Virus record (IMG/VR): IMGVR_UViG_3300046002_004013
Coordinates: 1-22,167 of that record
Origin: a virus
Direction: 5' to 3' (one strand)
Length of the DNA: 22,167 bases
The position numbers and the translations under genes are program-made. Position 1 is the stretch's first letter. Every line of letters starts with the position of its first letter. This document shows, in pieces, positions 21,315-22,167 of the stretch. Below the pieces are notes generated by a model. That model had not been told where the DNA came from and did not search any database. It saw only the letters and a list, made by a program, of their open reading frames with translations.

Positions 21315-21743
21315 ATGTTTAGTAGTTGGGCAAAAAGCTGGCTACGCTCTTGGGGTGGCTCTTGGGGCTACTCCGAGAAAACTTCTGAGGGTGGCGGTAG
21401 CGCACAGGGTACGAGAAAGAAACGATTAGTTGTTGTTGAGTACGATGGTAAGGAATACAGAGTACCTGAGAATCAGCTTCAATCATTCTTGCAAGCAATA
21501 GAAAATAAAGCAGAAGATAAACCTGCTGTTAAGACTATTAAGAAACGCAAGGTAAGAAAAGTAGTAGAAGTTGCACCACCTGAAATTGTTATCAAATCAG
21601 CACCTCCTGATATTATTGAGAGTGTGCAGACACAAGTTGATTATGCTAATATAAAGATAGCAAATATCTTGCATGATGCAGCCATCAGATACTTCCAACA
21701 AATGGATGAAGAAGATGAGCTAATACTTTTAATGATGGGATGA
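21315..21743 (+). CDS. probable virion-associated protein (142 aa)
   Basis: The N-terminus is Trp/Ser/Gly-rich (MFSSWAKSWLRSWGGSWGY), a feature I associate with small phage proteins encoded after tail fibres. A short beta segment follows (KRLVVVEYDGKEYRVPENQL), then a basic linker (KTIKKRKVRKVV) and an acidic helical C-terminus (QQMDEEDELILLMMG). The ribosome site AAAGGAG is strong. No family assigned; a structural or assembly role is inferred from position. Confidence 0.68.
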   Translation: MFSSWAKSWLRSWGGSWGYSEKTSEGGGSAQGTRKKRLVVVEYDGKEYRVPENQLQSFLQAIENKAEDKPAVKTIKKRKVRKVVEVAPPEIVIKSAPPDIIESVQTQVDYANIKIANILHDAAIRYFQQMDEEDELILLMMG

Positions 21744-22012
21744 CAATGGATAATGAACTTAACGAAGTTAAACGTGGTGAACAAGCAGCACAGGTCTTAG
21801 ATAATCCTTTATTTAAAGAATCTATAGAGAAAGTACGTGAAGGTATCATCAGGAGTATGGCTACAAGCCCTCTAGGTGACTCAGAAACGCACAATCGCTT
21901 AGTCATTGCTATGCAACTATTAAATCAGATTGAAAAGCAGCTTACGGACGTTGTACAGACTGGCAAGATGGCAGCTATACAAACGGACAATAAGCGTAAA
22001 TTATTTGGTTAG
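21740..22012 (+). CDS. conserved helical phage protein, possible head assembly factor (90 aa)
   Basis: A helical 90-residue protein (NEVKRGEQAAQVLDNPLFK, then LGDSETHNRLVIAMQLLNQI, ending TDNKRKLFG). From memory, similar sequences lie just before scaffold or coat genes in other phages, so a head-assembly role is suspected. It overlaps the gene before it (ATGA); ATG 21746 is an alternative start. A terminator-like hairpin follows. Confidence 0.68.
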   Translation: MTMDNELNEVKRGEQAAQVLDNPLFKESIEKVREGIIRSMATSPLGDSETHNRLVIAMQLLNQIEKQLTDVVQTGKMAAIQTDNKRKLFG

Positions 22013-22015
22013 ATA

Positions 22016-22041
22016 AAAATACCCATCCCAGAGGGTTTTTC
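22016..22041 (+). terminator. weak terminator-like hairpin
   Basis: ACCC (22021-22024) and GGGT (22033-22036) with an eight-base loop, flanked by AAAA and TTTT that can extend the stem with one bulge. The stem is short, so termination would be partial. Confidence 0.35.
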
Positions 22042-22126
22042 AGGGCGCGAGTCGGGCGATAGAGCAGACCACCTGTGTACGATTGACTATAGTAGTCGTA
22101 TTCTACGGACGAAAGTACCCGTAACT
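22042..22126. other. non-coding, locally GC-rich structured stretch
   Basis: No gene is visible. The start (GGGCGCGAGTCGGGCG) is much richer in GC than the rest of the window. It contains a hairpin GACTA (22085-22089)/TAGTC (22093-22097), and ACGGAC-GAAA-GTACCCGT (22104-22121), an imperfect stem with a GNRA-type GAAA loop. TACGATTGACTATAG (22078-22092) matches 13 of 15 bases of the T7 promoter core. It may be a small RNA, a leader or a promoter region for genes beyond the window. Confidence 0.4.
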
Positions 22127-22151
22127 AAGCTCACATTTTGTGGGCTTTTTT
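22127..22151 (+). terminator. strong intrinsic terminator
   Basis: AAGCTCAC (22127-22134), loop ATTTT, GTGGGCTT (22140-22147): eight pairs including one G-T, with a T run to 22151. It ends any transcript through 21315-22126. Confidence 0.87.
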
Positions 22152-22167
22152 ATTGTCTATTTCTCTT

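Noticed and set aside
22048-22126. tRNA-like D-arm sequence (GCGC...TAGAGC)
   Set aside because: No anticodon arm, T-loop (GGTTCGA-type) or acceptor stem can be built around it.
1-22167. CRISPR array, insertion sequence, integrase or attachment site
   Set aside because: No regularly spaced repeats, transposase motifs, tyrosine or serine recombinase motifs were seen.

Overview
This window looks like a large part of an AT-rich, short-tailed (podovirus-type) bacteriophage genome, or a prophage-like contig. It has a large terminase, a P22-type portal of 741 residues, a 957-residue tail fibre, a phage replication/recombination block and a Gram-negative lysis set (M15 endolysin, inner spanin and an embedded outer-membrane lipoprotein spanin). 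No integrase or CI-type repressor gene was recognised. The Rz/Rz1 pair implies a Gram-negative host. A complete PQQ precursor peptide gene (pqqA) suggests a PQQ-using host; with the low GC and gene repertoire, an aquatic methylotrophic betaproteobacterium is my best guess, but that is inference.

Layout. 1-2970 (+): 3' part of a calcineurin-like phosphoesterase and its terminator, two tiny genes, an HNH nuclease, endolysin, Rz with Rz1 in another frame, an unknown protein, then pqqA as a one-gene unit with its own leader and a textbook terminator. 3001-3468 (-): HNH-AP2 homing-type nuclease. 3585-7388 (-): early operon of small genes read leftward from a strong promoter at 7415-7442. It encodes two tiny membrane peptides, a MazG/DUF3310-like protein, a winged-helix protein, a small protein with an SSB-type acidic tail, a DUF1071-type annealing protein and an excisionase-like HTH protein. 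7389-7652: divergent control region holding a structured RNA whose two hairpin loops are perfectly complementary, followed by a terminator.

7653-11594 (+): replication and middle genes (initiator-like protein, DnaB/Twinkle-type helicase, YbcO-like nuclease, RusA resolvase, several small proteins), ending in a probable Q-like regulator. 11601-11707: a promoter and terminator in series with a short transcript between them, arranged like lambda pR'/tR'. 11722-17864 (+): late genes (two small basic proteins, glycosyltransferase, small and large terminase, portal, two holin-like membrane proteins). 17874-20747: tail fibre. 20744-21241 (-): a second HNH-AP2 gene with its own strong extended -10 promoter. 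21315-22012 (+): two probable virion or assembly proteins. 22013-22151: a structured, locally GC-rich non-coding stretch ending in a strong terminator.

The main points of interest are phage-borne pqqA, the kissing-loop RNA at 7527-7641, the unusually similar twin early promoters, the embedded Rz1, and the Q/pR'/tR'-like switch.
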